This document shows, piece after piece, positions 36,280-45,243 of a DNA stretch of 64,000 bases. The DNA is taken from contig NZ_VEED01000005.1 of the NCBI RefSeq assembly GCF_007678255.1, positions 260,650 to 324,649 on the forward strand. The letters are read 5' to 3'. The notes below the pieces were generated by a model. That model worked only from the letters and a program-made list of their open reading frames with translations, was not told the origin of the DNA and made no database searches. How positions within the stretch are numbered: position 1 is the stretch's first letter; each line of letters opens with the position of its first letter. This DNA is from Bacillus sp. X1(2014). GTDB lineage: Bacteria > Bacillota > Bacilli > Bacillales_B > DSM-18226. The translations under genes were made by a program, and so were the position numbers.

Positions 36280-37206
36280 ATGTCTAAAGTTGTTGTCGTC
36301 GGAAGTTATGTTGTTGATTTAATGAGTCGTACTCCTCATCTTCCGAAACCGGGAGAAACCGTTCTTGGCGGGCCATTTCAAATGGGTCCTGGTGGGAAAG
36401 GTGGAAACCAGGCAACTGCTGCTGCTAGGAGCGGTTCTGAAGTGACGTTTTTAACCAAATTGGGGGACGATGTTTTTGGAAGAGAAGCATTGAAACACTT
36501 TACGAAAGAAAATGTGAATACCGAATATATTAAAGTCGATCCGAATCAGGCTACAGGAGCTGCTTTAATTGAAGTAGATGAAAAGGGTGAAAATAGTATC
36601 GTGGTTGCTCTAGGGGCATGCGGAACAATAACGGAAGAAGAGGTTGTAGAAGCTGAAGAAAAAATAAAGGAAGCAGATATTGTGCTGCTCCAATTAGAAA
36701 CAAGTATTGAAGCGATTGTGACCACAGTGAAATTAGCTAGGAATCATGGCGTACCAATCATTTTGAATCCAGCCCCATATCAGGAGTTTCCTAGGGAAAT
36801 TCTACGGGATGTCGCTTTCATCACTCCAAATGAAACTGAGGCCTTTGAGTTGACTGGGGTTGAAGTTAAAGATGAAAGTACGGCACTAACAGCTGCACAA
36901 ATGATTCATGAACTGGGTGTTAAATCAGTTATCATCACTTTGGGCAGCAAGGGAGCATTCCTTTACACCGGAGGAGGCACCGGGGAACTGATTCCGAGTT
37001 TCACGGTTGAAGCGGTCGATACAACGGGAGCAGGAGATGCCTTTAACGGTGGATTAGCCCATGCGATTAGCAATGGTTATGCGGTGGAAAATGCCATGAA
37101 ATTTGCTAACGCTGTTGCTGCCTTATCCGTCACAAAAATAGGCACAGCACCTGCCATGCCCTATAAGCATGAAGTAGAAGCATTACTATCTAAGACTGTA
37201 AAATAA
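36280..37206 (+). CDS. rbsK: Ribokinase
   Basis: This 308-residue PfkB-family sugar kinase phosphorylates ribose at O5. Motifs are GPGGKGGNQATAAARSG near 38-54, NPAPYQEFP, and the ATP/catalytic DTTGAGDAFNGG near 247-258. It is last in the ribose cluster, unlike B. subtilis, where rbsK is second, and it is separated from rbsB by a terminator. The ribosome site is GGCGGGGAAG. Confidence 0.93.
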   Translation: MSKVVVVGSYVVDLMSRTPHLPKPGETVLGGPFQMGPGGKGGNQATAAARSGSEVTFLTKLGDDVFGREALKHFTKENVNTEYIKVDPNQATGAALIEVDEKGENSIVVALGACGTITEEEVVEAEEKIKEADIVLLQLETSIEAIVTTVKLARNHGVPIILNPAPYQEFPREILRDVAFITPNETEAFELTGVEVKDESTALTAAQMIHELGVKSVIITLGSKGAFLYTGGGTGELIPSFTVEAVDTTGAGDAFNGGLAHAISNGYAVENAMKFANAVAALSVTKIGTAPAMPYKHEVEALLSKTVK

Positions 37207-37228
37207 AGAGGAGTAAATGATCATTCAC

Positions 37229-37271
37229 GGTGTCAAGCACCATGTGAAAAATTCACATGGTGCCTGACACC
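37229..37271. repeat. 20-bp hairpin made of two inverted dispersed elements
   Basis: GGTGTCAAGCACC (one mismatch) and GGTGCCTGACACC flank ATGTGAA/TTCACAT, forming a 20-bp stem with one mismatch and a 3-base loop. It lies between the converging rbsK and ZIP genes and may act as a bidirectional terminator, although no long T run follows. Confidence 0.75.
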
Positions 37272-37282
37272 AATACCAAAAG

Positions 37283-38098
37283 TCATATAAATAATAACAG
37301 GCTGAGGGCCATTACTGCCATTCCGCCGATTAATCCGTAGATTGATAGATGGGCTTCGTCATATCTTTTTGCTGCAGGCAGTAATTCATCGAGGGAGATG
37401 AAGACCATGATCCCTGCCACTGCTGCAAAAATAATTCCGAACATGATTTCGTTGAGAAACGGCATTAAGAAGAGGTAGGCGACTAACGCCCCAACTGGTT
37501 CAGACAAACCAGACAAGAATGATAGTTTAAAAGCCCGCTTCTTATCACCAGTCGCAAAGTAGACAGGTACGGAGACGGCGATGCCCTCGGGTATATTGTG
37601 AATCGCAATCGCGACGGCAATGGCAATCCCAAGTGCAGGGTCCTGCAGCGCTGAAGTGAAGGTGGCGATCCCTTCCGGAAAGTTATGAATTCCGATCGCA
37701 AGAGCTGTAAATGTACCCATTTTTAACAAATCTGGCTTTTCCCCGGTACTCGTACTTCCTCCTCTTGTCATGTCCTCGACTTTCTTTAGTTCATGGGGGT
37801 TACTTTGCTTGGGAATAAATTTATCAATGCTAGCTATCAACAGCATCCCAGCAAAAAATCCGCCGACCGTTAACCAGTTTCCTAATTCAATGCCCAAGGA
37901 ATCAACAAGAGCTACCTTGGCCTTTACAAAAATTTCAACCATCGATACATAGATCATGACACCTGCAGAGAATCCGAGAGTTACGGATAAAAATTTAGTA
38001 TTGGTATGTGAGGTGAAAAACGCAAGAATGCTGCCAATTCCTGTGGCCAGCCCTGCAAACAATGTTAATCCAAAGGCTAATAACAGATTTTCAGTCAC
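37283..38098 (-). CDS. zupT: ZIP-family metal transporter (ZupT type)
   Basis: The 271-residue protein has about eight membrane segments. The family metal-site motifs HNFPEGIAT and HNIPEGIAV lie in the fourth and fifth main segments. ZupT-like proteins import zinc and other divalent metals. The linker after the third segment is hydrophilic (KFIPKQSNPHELKKVED). The GTG at 38098 is preferred because AAGGAG is 8 bases away; the GTG at 38107 overlaps that site. Confidence 0.9.
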   Translation of the reverse strand: MTENLLLAFGLTLFAGLATGIGSILAFFTSHTNTKFLSVTLGFSAGVMIYVSMVEIFVKAKVALVDSLGIELGNWLTVGGFFAGMLLIASIDKFIPKQSNPHELKKVEDMTRGGSTSTGEKPDLLKMGTFTALAIGIHNFPEGIATFTSALQDPALGIAIAVAIAIHNIPEGIAVSVPVYFATGDKKRAFKLSFLSGLSEPVGALVAYLFLMPFLNEIMFGIIFAAVAGIMVFISLDELLPAAKRYDEAHLSIYGLIGGMAVMALSLLLFI

Positions 38099-38199
38099 TG
38101 TGATCACTCCTTCATGAACTGAATCCCGTATTATAGAAATGGGACGTAGTTTCCACTACATCCCCTTGATTTATAGGTTTTATCTCAATATATTATATT

Positions 38200-38212
38200 G
38201 GTGTCAGGCACC
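38200..38212. repeat. Dispersed 13-bp element
   Basis: An exact GGTGTCAGGCACC lies 3 bases after the stop of the membrane serine protease, between it and the ZIP gene. Confidence 0.85.
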
Positions 38213-38215
38213 ACA

Positions 38216-39598
38216 TTATTCCTCGTCTTTTTTCTGCTTTTTCTGTGCCTCTTGGAGGGCGAGGAGGATGTCTTGAACGTCGATTTTTCCATCGTTGTTT
38301 AGGTCGGTTAGAGTATTTTCTGGCCCAGCCTTCGGCGGTGCTGCCGGTGTTGGGGTTGGAGCAGTCGGTGCCTGAGCAACTGCTGGCTGCTTCGGTCTAA
38401 AAGCAAACGTAAACAACAGGAGAATTATGATGAGAACGCCAGAAACACCGTCCACGATATAAAAGATTGTGGCGTAATCCGACCAGAGTGTCTTACTGCT
38501 GCCCATCCTTTTCTCAGCGTTCGCGATATATTGTTTGATTTCGGAATGATTTGGGTAAATCCGTTGAACCGCCTCAAATTTCTCTAACGCATGCTTATAG
38601 TAGCCGCCCCAGTATAGATTAAGTCCTTCTTGGTAAAGCTTATCTGTTTCGCTTTTCGCATTTTTCGCCCCAGCTTGGTTTACAAATTCTTTGACCGTAT
38701 TAACAGGAACGGCAAAGTTAAAGCCTTGAACTTCCTGGCCATTAACTGTGTCCCCTCTAAAGGTGAGCAGTCCAATGATTTCACCTTTTTCATTGATGAC
38801 AGGTCCACCGCTATTCCCGTGCGTGGCGGCCGCGTTAATTTGGATGACCGGACTTCCTTGTTCTGTCTTTTTGGAAGTAGCGGAAATTTGACCTGCATTC
38901 ATGGAAGAAACTAACGATGAATCAGGTGATAATAGATCCGAATCAGCAGCGGCTGGATATCCGCTGACCCAAATGTTATCTTGGTTCTGGATATTATCAG
39001 AATCTCCAAGTGGTAAAGTCGGTAAGTTTTTGCCTTCAATTTTTAGAACCGCGACGTCTTTTCCTTCATTTATTGGGGCCCCATAGCTTTTTACTTCACC
39101 ATCAAGGACATCCCCGCCTGGTAAAATTACTTTGATAACCTTTTGAATTCCAGAGTATTGCGTGTATTGGACCATATAATTATAGGCTGTTTCATAATCT
39201 ACCTTAAAATAGTCCGCGATGATTGTTACAAGTTGTTCAAATGCAGCATTGGCAATTTCCGAATCTTCTTGTTGAGTCGCTTCCACTACATGTGCATTTG
39301 TGACGATATAGCCGTTTGAGGTAATAATGGCCCCTGAACCTGAGCCGCCCACGATCGATTGGTTATTCAGCTGTTCTAATATGGCAATGACTTCTGGATC
39401 ATTGGGGTTATTAAACTGCCATTGCACAACAGCATAGTCGAGAATACGAACCACAGCTGGCTTTGAGTACTCGGCAAGTTTTTGGGCTTGAGCTATTTTC
39501 CCAGCCGCTGGTTTAAGATTGATTAGGAATATGGAAGCTACCATGACTGCGATAAGCAGCAAACTGATAGGTATGGTAAAAAGGGCCCTTTTTTTCAA
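38216..39598 (-). CDS. Membrane-bound trypsin-like serine protease with TPR-like region and EF-hand tail
   Basis: The protein has 460 residues from TTG 39598. A membrane anchor lies at about 6-28. The S1C-type protease domain has its triad visible: H103 in TNAHVVE, D181 in GKDVAVLK and S263 in HGNSGGP. A helical, TPR-like segment covers 325-365. A second membrane segment lies near 380-402, then a Pro/Ala linker and a single dockerin-like EF-hand DLNNDGKIDVQD near 432-443. With two membrane segments the protease would be outside and the EF-hand inside the cell. Substrates are unknown. The TTG start is chosen because AGGAGTGA lies 8 bases upstream. Confidence 0.82.
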   Translation of the reverse strand: MKKRALFTIPISLLLIAVMVASIFLINLKPAAGKIAQAQKLAEYSKPAVVRILDYAVVQWQFNNPNDPEVIAILEQLNNQSIVGGSGSGAIITSNGYIVTNAHVVEATQQEDSEIANAAFEQLVTIIADYFKVDYETAYNYMVQYTQYSGIQKVIKVILPGGDVLDGEVKSYGAPINEGKDVAVLKIEGKNLPTLPLGDSDNIQNQDNIWVSGYPAAADSDLLSPDSSLVSSMNAGQISATSKKTEQGSPVIQINAAATHGNSGGPVINEKGEIIGLLTFRGDTVNGQEVQGFNFAVPVNTVKEFVNQAGAKNAKSETDKLYQEGLNLYWGGYYKHALEKFEAVQRIYPNHSEIKQYIANAEKRMGSSKTLWSDYATIFYIVDGVSGVLIIILLLFTFAFRPKQPAVAQAPTAPTPTPAAPPKAGPENTLTDLNNDGKIDVQDILLALQEAQKKQKKDEE

Positions 39599-39811
39599 AA
39601 CATTATTCACTCCTAGGTTGGATATTTTTCAAAATTTACTCTGCAATATATTCGCCCTGACGAGAAAAGTAATATTGTACAAAGAAATTTTTAGAAAATA
39701 TCAAGGTGACATTTGAAGTTGAGGAGGATGATTTTTTCATAAACGAGCAATCTTTGGTATCATGTTAGTGAATGAAATTATATTGGATGGAAGAGATTGT
39801 TGGAGGCCGCT

Positions 39812-40954
39812 ATGGAGAATCAATTGAAGGTTATGACTGTATTTGGAACAAGACCGGAAGCAATAAAAATGGCTCCCTTGGTAAAGGAATTAGGGAAATA
39901 CCCTGATCTTATTAAACCGATTGTTACGGTAACCGCGCAGCACCGGGAGATGCTTGATCAGGTGCTGCAAATTTTTGAAATTACTCCCGATTATGACTTA
40001 AATATAATGAAGGAACGGCAAACTTTGCTAGAAGTAACAACCCGAAGTTTAGAAGGACTCAATCAAGTTCTTGCTGACGTCAAGCCAGATATTGTCCTGG
40101 TCCATGGTGATACGACAACCACCTTTGTCGCAAGCTTAGCTGCTTTTTATCATTCGATTCCGATCGGACACGTCGAAGCGGGGCTCCGGACTCATAATAA
40201 ATATTCCCCGTACCCGGAGGAAATGAACCGTCAGTTGACGGGAGTGTTGGCGGATCTTCACTTTTCGCCAACTTCCCAATCGAAGCAAAACCTTTTGTTG
40301 GAAAATAAGCGGGAAGAATCGATTTATATCACAGGAAATACAGCCATTGATGCGCTAAAAACAACGGTAAGGGGAAATTATTCACATCCTGTTTTAGACC
40401 GCCTTGGGAGTGATCGATTAATTCTCATGACGGCCCATCGCAGGGAAAACACAGGGGAGCCAATGGAAAACATGTTCCGTGCGATTCGGAGATTGGTTGA
40501 AAAGCATGAGGATGTTCAGGTAGTGTATCCTGTCCATATGAATCCTGTCGTTCGCGAGATTGCCACTCGTGTTCTGGGCGAACATGAAAGGATTCAACTC
40601 ATCGAGCCCCTGGATGTGATCGATTTCCACAACTTTGCCTCAAGAGCCTATTTGATTTTAACGGACTCTGGCGGTGTCCAGGAAGAGGCGCCGTCGTTGG
40701 GTGTACCGGTGCTGGTATTACGTGATACCACCGAGCGCCCTGAAGGAATTGAAGCGGGCACACTTAAACTTGCTGGAACAGATGAGGAAACGATTTTTGG
40801 TCTTGCTGATGAGCTGCTTTCAGACCGAGCCGCCCATGACAAAATGGCTCACGCATCTAATCCTTACGGAGATGGCTACGCTTCTGAACGCATCGTCAAA
40901 GCCATCCTCCACCACTTCAAAAAAGAAGAACGGCCATCGGACTTAGGGGAATAG
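39812..40954 (+). CDS. mnaA: UDP-N-acetylglucosamine 2-epimerase, copy 2
   Basis: This 380-residue protein carries the same motifs as the copy at 20612 (GTRPEAIKMAPL, HGDTTTT, GHVEAGLRT, TAHRREN, DSGGVQEEAPS) and is very similar to it throughout. It is not in a glycan operon, so it is probably the housekeeping enzyme for wall polymer linkage units. The ATG at 39812 has GGAGG 5 bases upstream; in-frame TTGs at 39797 and 39800 are badly placed. Confidence 0.94.
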   Translation: MENQLKVMTVFGTRPEAIKMAPLVKELGKYPDLIKPIVTVTAQHREMLDQVLQIFEITPDYDLNIMKERQTLLEVTTRSLEGLNQVLADVKPDIVLVHGDTTTTFVASLAAFYHSIPIGHVEAGLRTHNKYSPYPEEMNRQLTGVLADLHFSPTSQSKQNLLLENKREESIYITGNTAIDALKTTVRGNYSHPVLDRLGSDRLILMTAHRRENTGEPMENMFRAIRRLVEKHEDVQVVYPVHMNPVVREIATRVLGEHERIQLIEPLDVIDFHNFASRAYLILTDSGGVQEEAPSLGVPVLVLRDTTERPEGIEAGTLKLAGTDEETIFGLADELLSDRAAHDKMAHASNPYGDGYASERIVKAILHHFKKEERPSDLGE

Positions 40955-40991
40955 AGTGTTTGAGAATAATTGATTAAGGGGATATGGTTAG

Positions 40992-41378
40992 ATGAAGTTA
41001 AATAAGATTCATCATGTGGCGGTCATTTGTACAGATTATGAAAAATCAAAGGATTTTTATGTGCGAATTCTTGGGCTTACTCCCATAAATGAGGTATATC
41101 GAGAGGAACGAGATTCCTATAAGCTTGATTTAGCAGTGAATGGTCAATATCAAATTGAATTGTTTTCGTTCTCGGCCCCGGCTGAACGGCCAAGCTATCC
41201 TGAGGCGGCTGGATTGAGGCATCTTGCTTTTGAAGTAGATGATATCGAAGAGGCGGTTCAATTTATGACCAATCATCAAGTGAATGTTGAAGACGTCCGT
41301 ATAGACCCAGTAACAAACAAGAAATTCACCTTCTTCCGAGACCCAGATGGACTGCCGATTGAACTGTATGAACGGTAG
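40992..41378 (+). CDS. VOC-family (glyoxalase-like) protein
   Basis: The 128-residue protein has the two beta-alpha-beta-beta-beta halves of the vicinal oxygen chelate fold. Metal-site candidates are H7 or H8 in KIHHVAV, E55 in QIELFSF, H76 in LRHLAFEV and E125 in LPIELYER. It resembles the SMU1112c/YaeR group. Its reaction is not established. It follows mnaA copy 2 by 37 bases without a terminator, so the two may be cotranscribed. Confidence 0.85.
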   Translation: MKLNKIHHVAVICTDYEKSKDFYVRILGLTPINEVYREERDSYKLDLAVNGQYQIELFSFSAPAERPSYPEAAGLRHLAFEVDDIEEAVQFMTNHQVNVEDVRIDPVTNKKFTFFRDPDGLPIELYER

Positions 41379-41410
41379 TTTTACCTAATTCAGTAACATA
41401 ATAAAATGCC

Positions 41411-41444
41411 AAAAAGAGCTGGACCAGTGGTCTCGCTCTTTTAT
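41411..41444 (+). terminator. Terminator after the VOC gene
   Basis: AAAAGAGC...GGACC pairs with GGTC...GCTCTTTT with small bulges, followed by TTATTA. It could also serve the converging His-rich gene. Confidence 0.75.
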
Positions 41445-41476
41445 TAGATGTAATTGAGCAGTGCTTTGAACAAAAA

Positions 41477-42046
41477 CTAAAAACTGCCCAATCCCTGCCT
41501 TGGACTAGGCAGGCCATATTCGCTTGGAGACCATGTTCCATAGCCGCTTAAACTGGGAGCTGGTTGGAACGGCTGCCCATACATGTTCAAAGTGGGTCCA
41601 ACTACTGGGTAACCCGGACTGCCGCCAGATGGATAGCCTAATCCATATCCTCCACCAAGTCCGGGACCATATGGATTATAGCCTTGACCAGGTGCTCCAG
41701 GGAAGCCTCCATAACCTCCTAGATTAGAGGCATTTGCCAGCCCAGCCCCACCTATATATCCTAATCCAAGCCCAAGCAGGCTAGAACCTAATGATCCAAG
41801 ATTAAATCCTGAATGTCCGCCATGCCCGCCATGGTTATGCTGTCCACCATAGTTATGTTGCCCACCGTGATTGTGGTGTTGTCCACCATGGTTATGTTGC
41901 CCACCGTGATTGTGCTGCTGACCACCATGATGATGTTGCCCGCCATGATTGTGCTGCATCCCGCCACCGTGATATTGTCTTTGCAGATTCAGCGGATTTA
42001 CTACACTATTTTGATACTCAATCGGCATATAATAGGGATTATACAT
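41477..42046 (-). CDS. His/Gly-rich repeat protein, possible spore-coat component
   Basis: This 189-residue low-complexity protein has an N-terminal MYNPYYMPIEYQN, then about nine imperfect repeats of the type QHNHGG (about 30-82), a short hydrophobic glycine-rich segment (SLGSSLLGLGLGYIGG), and a Gly/Pro/Tyr-rich tail. There is no signal peptide. The composition is like that of spore-coat and metal-binding proteins. A CATAGGATA about 33 bases upstream of the start fits a sigma-K -10. The ribosome site GGAGAGAGGAG is strong. The spore-coat role is inferred from composition and promoter only. Confidence 0.65.
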   Translation of the reverse strand: MYNPYYMPIEYQNSVVNPLNLQRQYHGGGMQHNHGGQHHHGGQQHNHGGQHNHGGQHHNHGGQHNYGGQHNHGGHGGHSGFNLGSLGSSLLGLGLGYIGGAGLANASNLGGYGGFPGAPGQGYNPYGPGLGGGYGLGYPSGGSPGYPVVGPTLNMYGQPFQPAPSLSGYGTWSPSEYGLPSPRQGLGSF

Positions 42047-42078
42047 ATTTCTTCTCCTCTCTCCTCACAACTTGTATC

Positions 42079-42087
42079 TATCCTATG
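42079..42087 (-). promoter_or_regulatory. Sigma-K-like -10 of the His-rich gene
   Basis: On the minus strand this reads CATAGGATA, fitting CATANNNTA. No AC is seen at the -35 position. Confidence 0.4.
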
Positions 42088-42276
42088 CATCTTACAAACT
42101 TACTCTTGGGCACAAGCCCCACATAATCGAGGCTGCCGCACCCACACCTATGAAAAATACGTCTCAAGTCCTAGAATTCTTTCCGTTTGAGGTCTATGGT
42201 GAGGAGGAGTTTTTTCATGTATTATGGAAGTAGTAAATGGAAATAATTTTCTTTTTGGCATATATTTTGGAGGGAA

Positions 42277-42303
42277 ATGAAACATTCCATTGCTTTCATT
42301 CGT
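42277..42303 (+). promoter_or_regulatory. Sigma-W-type promoter of xpaC-telA
   Basis: TGAAAC (42277-42282) and CGTA (42300-42303) are 17 bases apart, fitting the ECF sigma-W consensus. The start of xpaC lies 38 bases downstream. Confidence 0.7.
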
Positions 42304-42341
42304 AGGAATATAAAGATGTCTTAAGTCAGGAGTGATCAAAT

Positions 42342-42998
42342 ATGAACCCGATTTTGTCGTTTCTAATCCGCTCATCTGCAGCTGTTCCAATAACTTTCTT
42401 AACGTGGCTAATCAGCTATTTCCCTTTTGACCAAACCTTTTGGGCAGCAACGGGAATTGCATTAACCACAGGGTTTCTCACCCATTTTATTCTCGGCATT
42501 GTGATGAACACCCGCTTTTTAAAAAAGCATCAGATATCCAGAAAAGAATATCGGTACATAAGGAAGAACCTTATGGAAGCCAAACAGAAAATCAATCGCT
42601 TGAATAAAAACCTTTTCTCGATTCGCGATATTTCATCTGTCAAACAAAGAATTGATCTCCTTAGAATTACAAAAAAAATACACAAGATGACAACCAAAGA
42701 ACCGAAGCGATTTTACCAAGCGGAGCAGTTTTATTTTTCTCATTTGGACTCCATTGTTGAACTTACTGAGAAATACAGCTTCTTATCTTCCCAGCCGAAA
42801 AGGAACATGGAGATGGGTCAATCTCTCATCGAAACGCGCCATACTCTCGATGAACTAACAAGGGTAGTGGAAGAGGATTTGTACAAAGTGATTTCCGATG
42901 ATATCGATCACTTGAATTTTGAAATTGACGTCGCGAAGCATACCCTCAATAAGGAAAAGGACGCTAAATTCCCGGAAGAAAATAGGTGGCTAAAATGA
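42342..42998 (+). CDS. xpaC: XpaC-family protein (5-bromo-4-chloroindolyl phosphate hydrolysis family)
   Basis: The 218-residue protein has two N-terminal hydrophobic segments (about 4-24 and 29-54) and then a long helical, coiled-coil-prone cytoplasmic part ([19 protein letters not shown]). The family name comes from an old phosphatase phenotype; the real function is probably in envelope stress together with TelA. Its stop overlaps the telA start (ATGA). The sigma-W promoter in front supports an envelope-stress role. The ribosome site is AGGAGTGATC. Confidence 0.87.
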   Translation: MNPILSFLIRSSAAVPITFLTWLISYFPFDQTFWAATGIALTTGFLTHFILGIVMNTRFLKKHQISRKEYRYIRKNLMEAKQKINRLNKNLFSIRDISSVKQRIDLLRITKKIHKMTTKEPKRFYQAEQFYFSHLDSIVELTEKYSFLSSQPKRNMEMGQSLIETRHTLDELTRVVEEDLYKVISDDIDHLNFEIDVAKHTLNKEKDAKFPEENRWLK

Positions 42999-44173
42999 AC
43001 GAAAACAACCCGATTCAACCAAGTAAAACTGGTAATTTGTTAGATGATATTCTTGCCGATCCATTTGGGAATCAACTGGAAGCAGCTAATAGTCCGAACC
43101 AGCAAACAAGCGAGGCGAAACCGGTCAAATTAATTGATGTAATCCCGGAAGAACATCGGGCCAAAGCTTATCAGATTGCCGAGCAAATCGATCCGACAAA
43201 CCATCAGTCGATGATTCAATATGGTACCCAAGCCCAAGGAAAGCTGCTGTCATTCTCACATACGATGCTTGAACATGTGCAGAAACAGGATATTGGGGAA
43301 ATAGGGCAGATCATTAGTGATTTAATGAAGCGGTTGGATGAAGTGAATCCCGATGATTTGAAGGATGGGAAGCCATCCTTATTTGCTCGTATGTTTGGAA
43401 AAATTTCAAGCTCCGTTCAAGAAGTACTCTCCAAATATCAAAAAACAGGGGCACAAATTGACCGAATCAGTGTAAAACTGGACCGCAGCAAAAATGTCCT
43501 GATGTCCGATATTAAATTGCTCGAACAGTTGTACGAGACGAATAAAGAATACTTCCATGCCCTGAATGTCTATATTGCCGCTGGGGAAATTAAGCTGGAG
43601 GAAATGCAGGAAAAGACGATTCCTCAGCTGAAAAAAGCAGCGGAACAGACCAATGATCAAATGAAGTTTCAAGAAGTTAACGATATGATTCAATTTGCCG
43701 ATCGGTTGGATAAACGTCTGCATGATTTAAAATTAAGCCGAGAAATTACGATTCAAAGTGCACCTCAGATTCGTTTGATTCAAAATACGAATCAGGCGCT
43801 TGTGGAAAAAATTCAATCTTCGATCATGACGGCGATTCCATTATGGAAAAATCAAGTGGCGATTGCTTTAACTTTGATTCGCCAGCGTCATGCCGTCGAG
43901 GCGCAAAAGCAAGTTTCGAAAACAACCAATGAGCTTCTGTTGAAAAATGCAGAAATGCTAAAAACCAATACCATTGAGACGGCGAAAGAAAACGAGCGCG
44001 GAATTGTTGATATTGAAACCTTAAAGAAAACACAGGAAAGCCTGATCACGACACTCGAAGAAACGATGCGAATCCAAGAGGAAGGACGACACAAGCGCCG
44101 CCTGGCCGAGCAGGAACTGGCTTCCATGGAAAACGATCTTCGATTAAAACTACTAGAGATTAAAGGGAAATAA
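42995..44173 (+). CDS. telA: TelA-family toxic anion resistance protein (YaaN type)
   Basis: This 392-residue, almost entirely alpha-helical protein of the TelA/KlaA family is named for tellurite resistance. Segments [20 protein letters not shown] near 130-150 and [15 protein letters not shown] near 255-270 are typical. It is cytoplasmic with long coiled coils and probably partners the XpaC membrane protein. The ATG at 42995 is used because AGGTGG lies 5 bases upstream, while the GTG at 42986 is inside that site. A strong terminator follows. Confidence 0.9.
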   Translation: MNENNPIQPSKTGNLLDDILADPFGNQLEAANSPNQQTSEAKPVKLIDVIPEEHRAKAYQIAEQIDPTNHQSMIQYGTQAQGKLLSFSHTMLEHVQKQDIGEIGQIISDLMKRLDEVNPDDLKDGKPSLFARMFGKISSSVQEVLSKYQKTGAQIDRISVKLDRSKNVLMSDIKLLEQLYETNKEYFHALNVYIAAGEIKLEEMQEKTIPQLKKAAEQTNDQMKFQEVNDMIQFADRLDKRLHDLKLSREITIQSAPQIRLIQNTNQALVEKIQSSIMTAIPLWKNQVAIALTLIRQRHAVEAQKQVSKTTNELLLKNAEMLKTNTIETAKENERGIVDIETLKKTQESLITTLEETMRIQEEGRHKRRLAEQELASMENDLRLKLLEIKGK

Positions 44174-44221
44174 AAAAAGGCTCTCGCTGCAAACTAAACA
44201 TGTGCAGCGAGGGCCTTTTTT
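44173..44221 (+). terminator. Terminator after telA
   Basis: AAAAAGGCTCTCGCTGCA pairs with TGCAGCGAGGGCCTTTTT with one bulge. Confidence 0.9.
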
Positions 44222-44234
44222 GGTGTCAGGCACC
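44222..44234. repeat. Dispersed 13-bp element
   Basis: An exact GGTGTCAGGCACC directly abuts the telA terminator, between it and the stop of the VanY-type gene. Confidence 0.85.
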
Positions 44235-44254
44235 ATAATCATTCAATCATTCAT

Positions 44255-45007
44255 TCAGTTATTCACAACGGTTGCGTCCACGTATTCTTCAAGCGTGATG
44301 CCGCGTTCCATGATTTCTTTGGCGATTTCTTTGCCGACGTAGCGCAGATGCCATGGTTCGTATTGATAGCCTGTGATGTTGTCTTTCCCTTTCGGATAGC
44401 GGATGATAAAGCCGTACTCCGCGGCGTGGTTTTCGAGCCAAATCGCTTCATCCGTTCCCTCGAAGCAGTCCTCGGCGGCACATTTGCCATCCCCGCCCGT
44501 TACATCAATCGCAAGTCCGGTCTCATGTTCACTCGTTCCAGGAACGGCACTATATTTTCTTGCTGCCTCATATCCATCTTGGTTCACATAGTAGTTGAAC
44601 AAGGCTGTTTGGGAAGCATGGGACCTGTAGGCCGACACCCCTAATAGCTTCACGCCCTGTTGGTTAGCGCCGGCAAATAATCTTTCAATCGCTGCACCTG
44701 CATCAGCTCTCATTTGACGCTTTTCTGATTTTTGATTAAACATAAAGGGGATATCAGGATAAATTAAATCGCTTGGCTGATATTGATCGGGCAGTTTATT
44801 GCTCTTATTCACAAGAACAGGTATAACTTCTTGCGAGGAAATCGATTGGCCGCTAGTATCCTTATCCTGTTGTTGAACTTCAGCACGAGGAGAACTATTC
44901 TGCGATAAGTTCCCTTCATTCTGAAAAAAGTGAAATTTACCTGTGCAGCCTGCTAATGATAGTGTAAACACAACTAGAAATAAAAAAATAAACTGTATCT
45001 TAAACAT
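44255..45007 (-). CDS. VanY-type D-alanyl-D-alanine carboxypeptidase lipoprotein (M15B)
   Basis: The 250-residue protein has a lipobox cysteine at 21 (LAGC), so it is anchored outside the membrane. The M15B zinc site is complete: H161 and D168 in SEHETGLAIDV, and E217 and H220 in YEPWHLRYVG. The substrate-side YRSHASQ lies at 127-133. Such enzymes trim the terminal D-Ala from peptidoglycan stem peptides. It resembles B. subtilis YodJ. There is no Van resistance context. The ribosome site is GGGGTGA. Confidence 0.9.
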   Translation of the reverse strand: MFKIQFIFLFLVVFTLSLAGCTGKFHFFQNEGNLSQNSSPRAEVQQQDKDTSGQSISSQEVIPVLVNKSNKLPDQYQPSDLIYPDIPFMFNQKSEKRQMRADAGAAIERLFAGANQQGVKLLGVSAYRSHASQTALFNYYVNQDGYEAARKYSAVPGTSEHETGLAIDVTGGDGKCAAEDCFEGTDEAIWLENHAAEYGFIIRYPKGKDNITGYQYEPWHLRYVGKEIAKEIMERGITLEEYVDATVVNN

Positions 45008-45243
45008 AGTTAAAAATTCACCCCAGTAACATCATGGACAGGAACCTAGACTTTAAAACGTCTTTTTCCACTCTGTTCCATAGGAATCGTATACGGCTGA
45101 GAATTTTAAGATGATTAACAAGCCAATCTAGTATTTAGCTGCGAACAAAAAAGAAGTTTAATTTACCAACGGTTGATAGATAGTGGGTCCAAAGGCACTT
45201 TTATTTTATAAATTAGTTGCTTATATTCTAAATAAACACATAA

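Noticed and set aside
41813..42190. Plus-strand hydrophobic ORF opposite the His-rich gene
   Set aside because: It is the complement of the CAT/CAC-rich repeats and has no ribosome site; it is an antisense shadow of low-complexity DNA.
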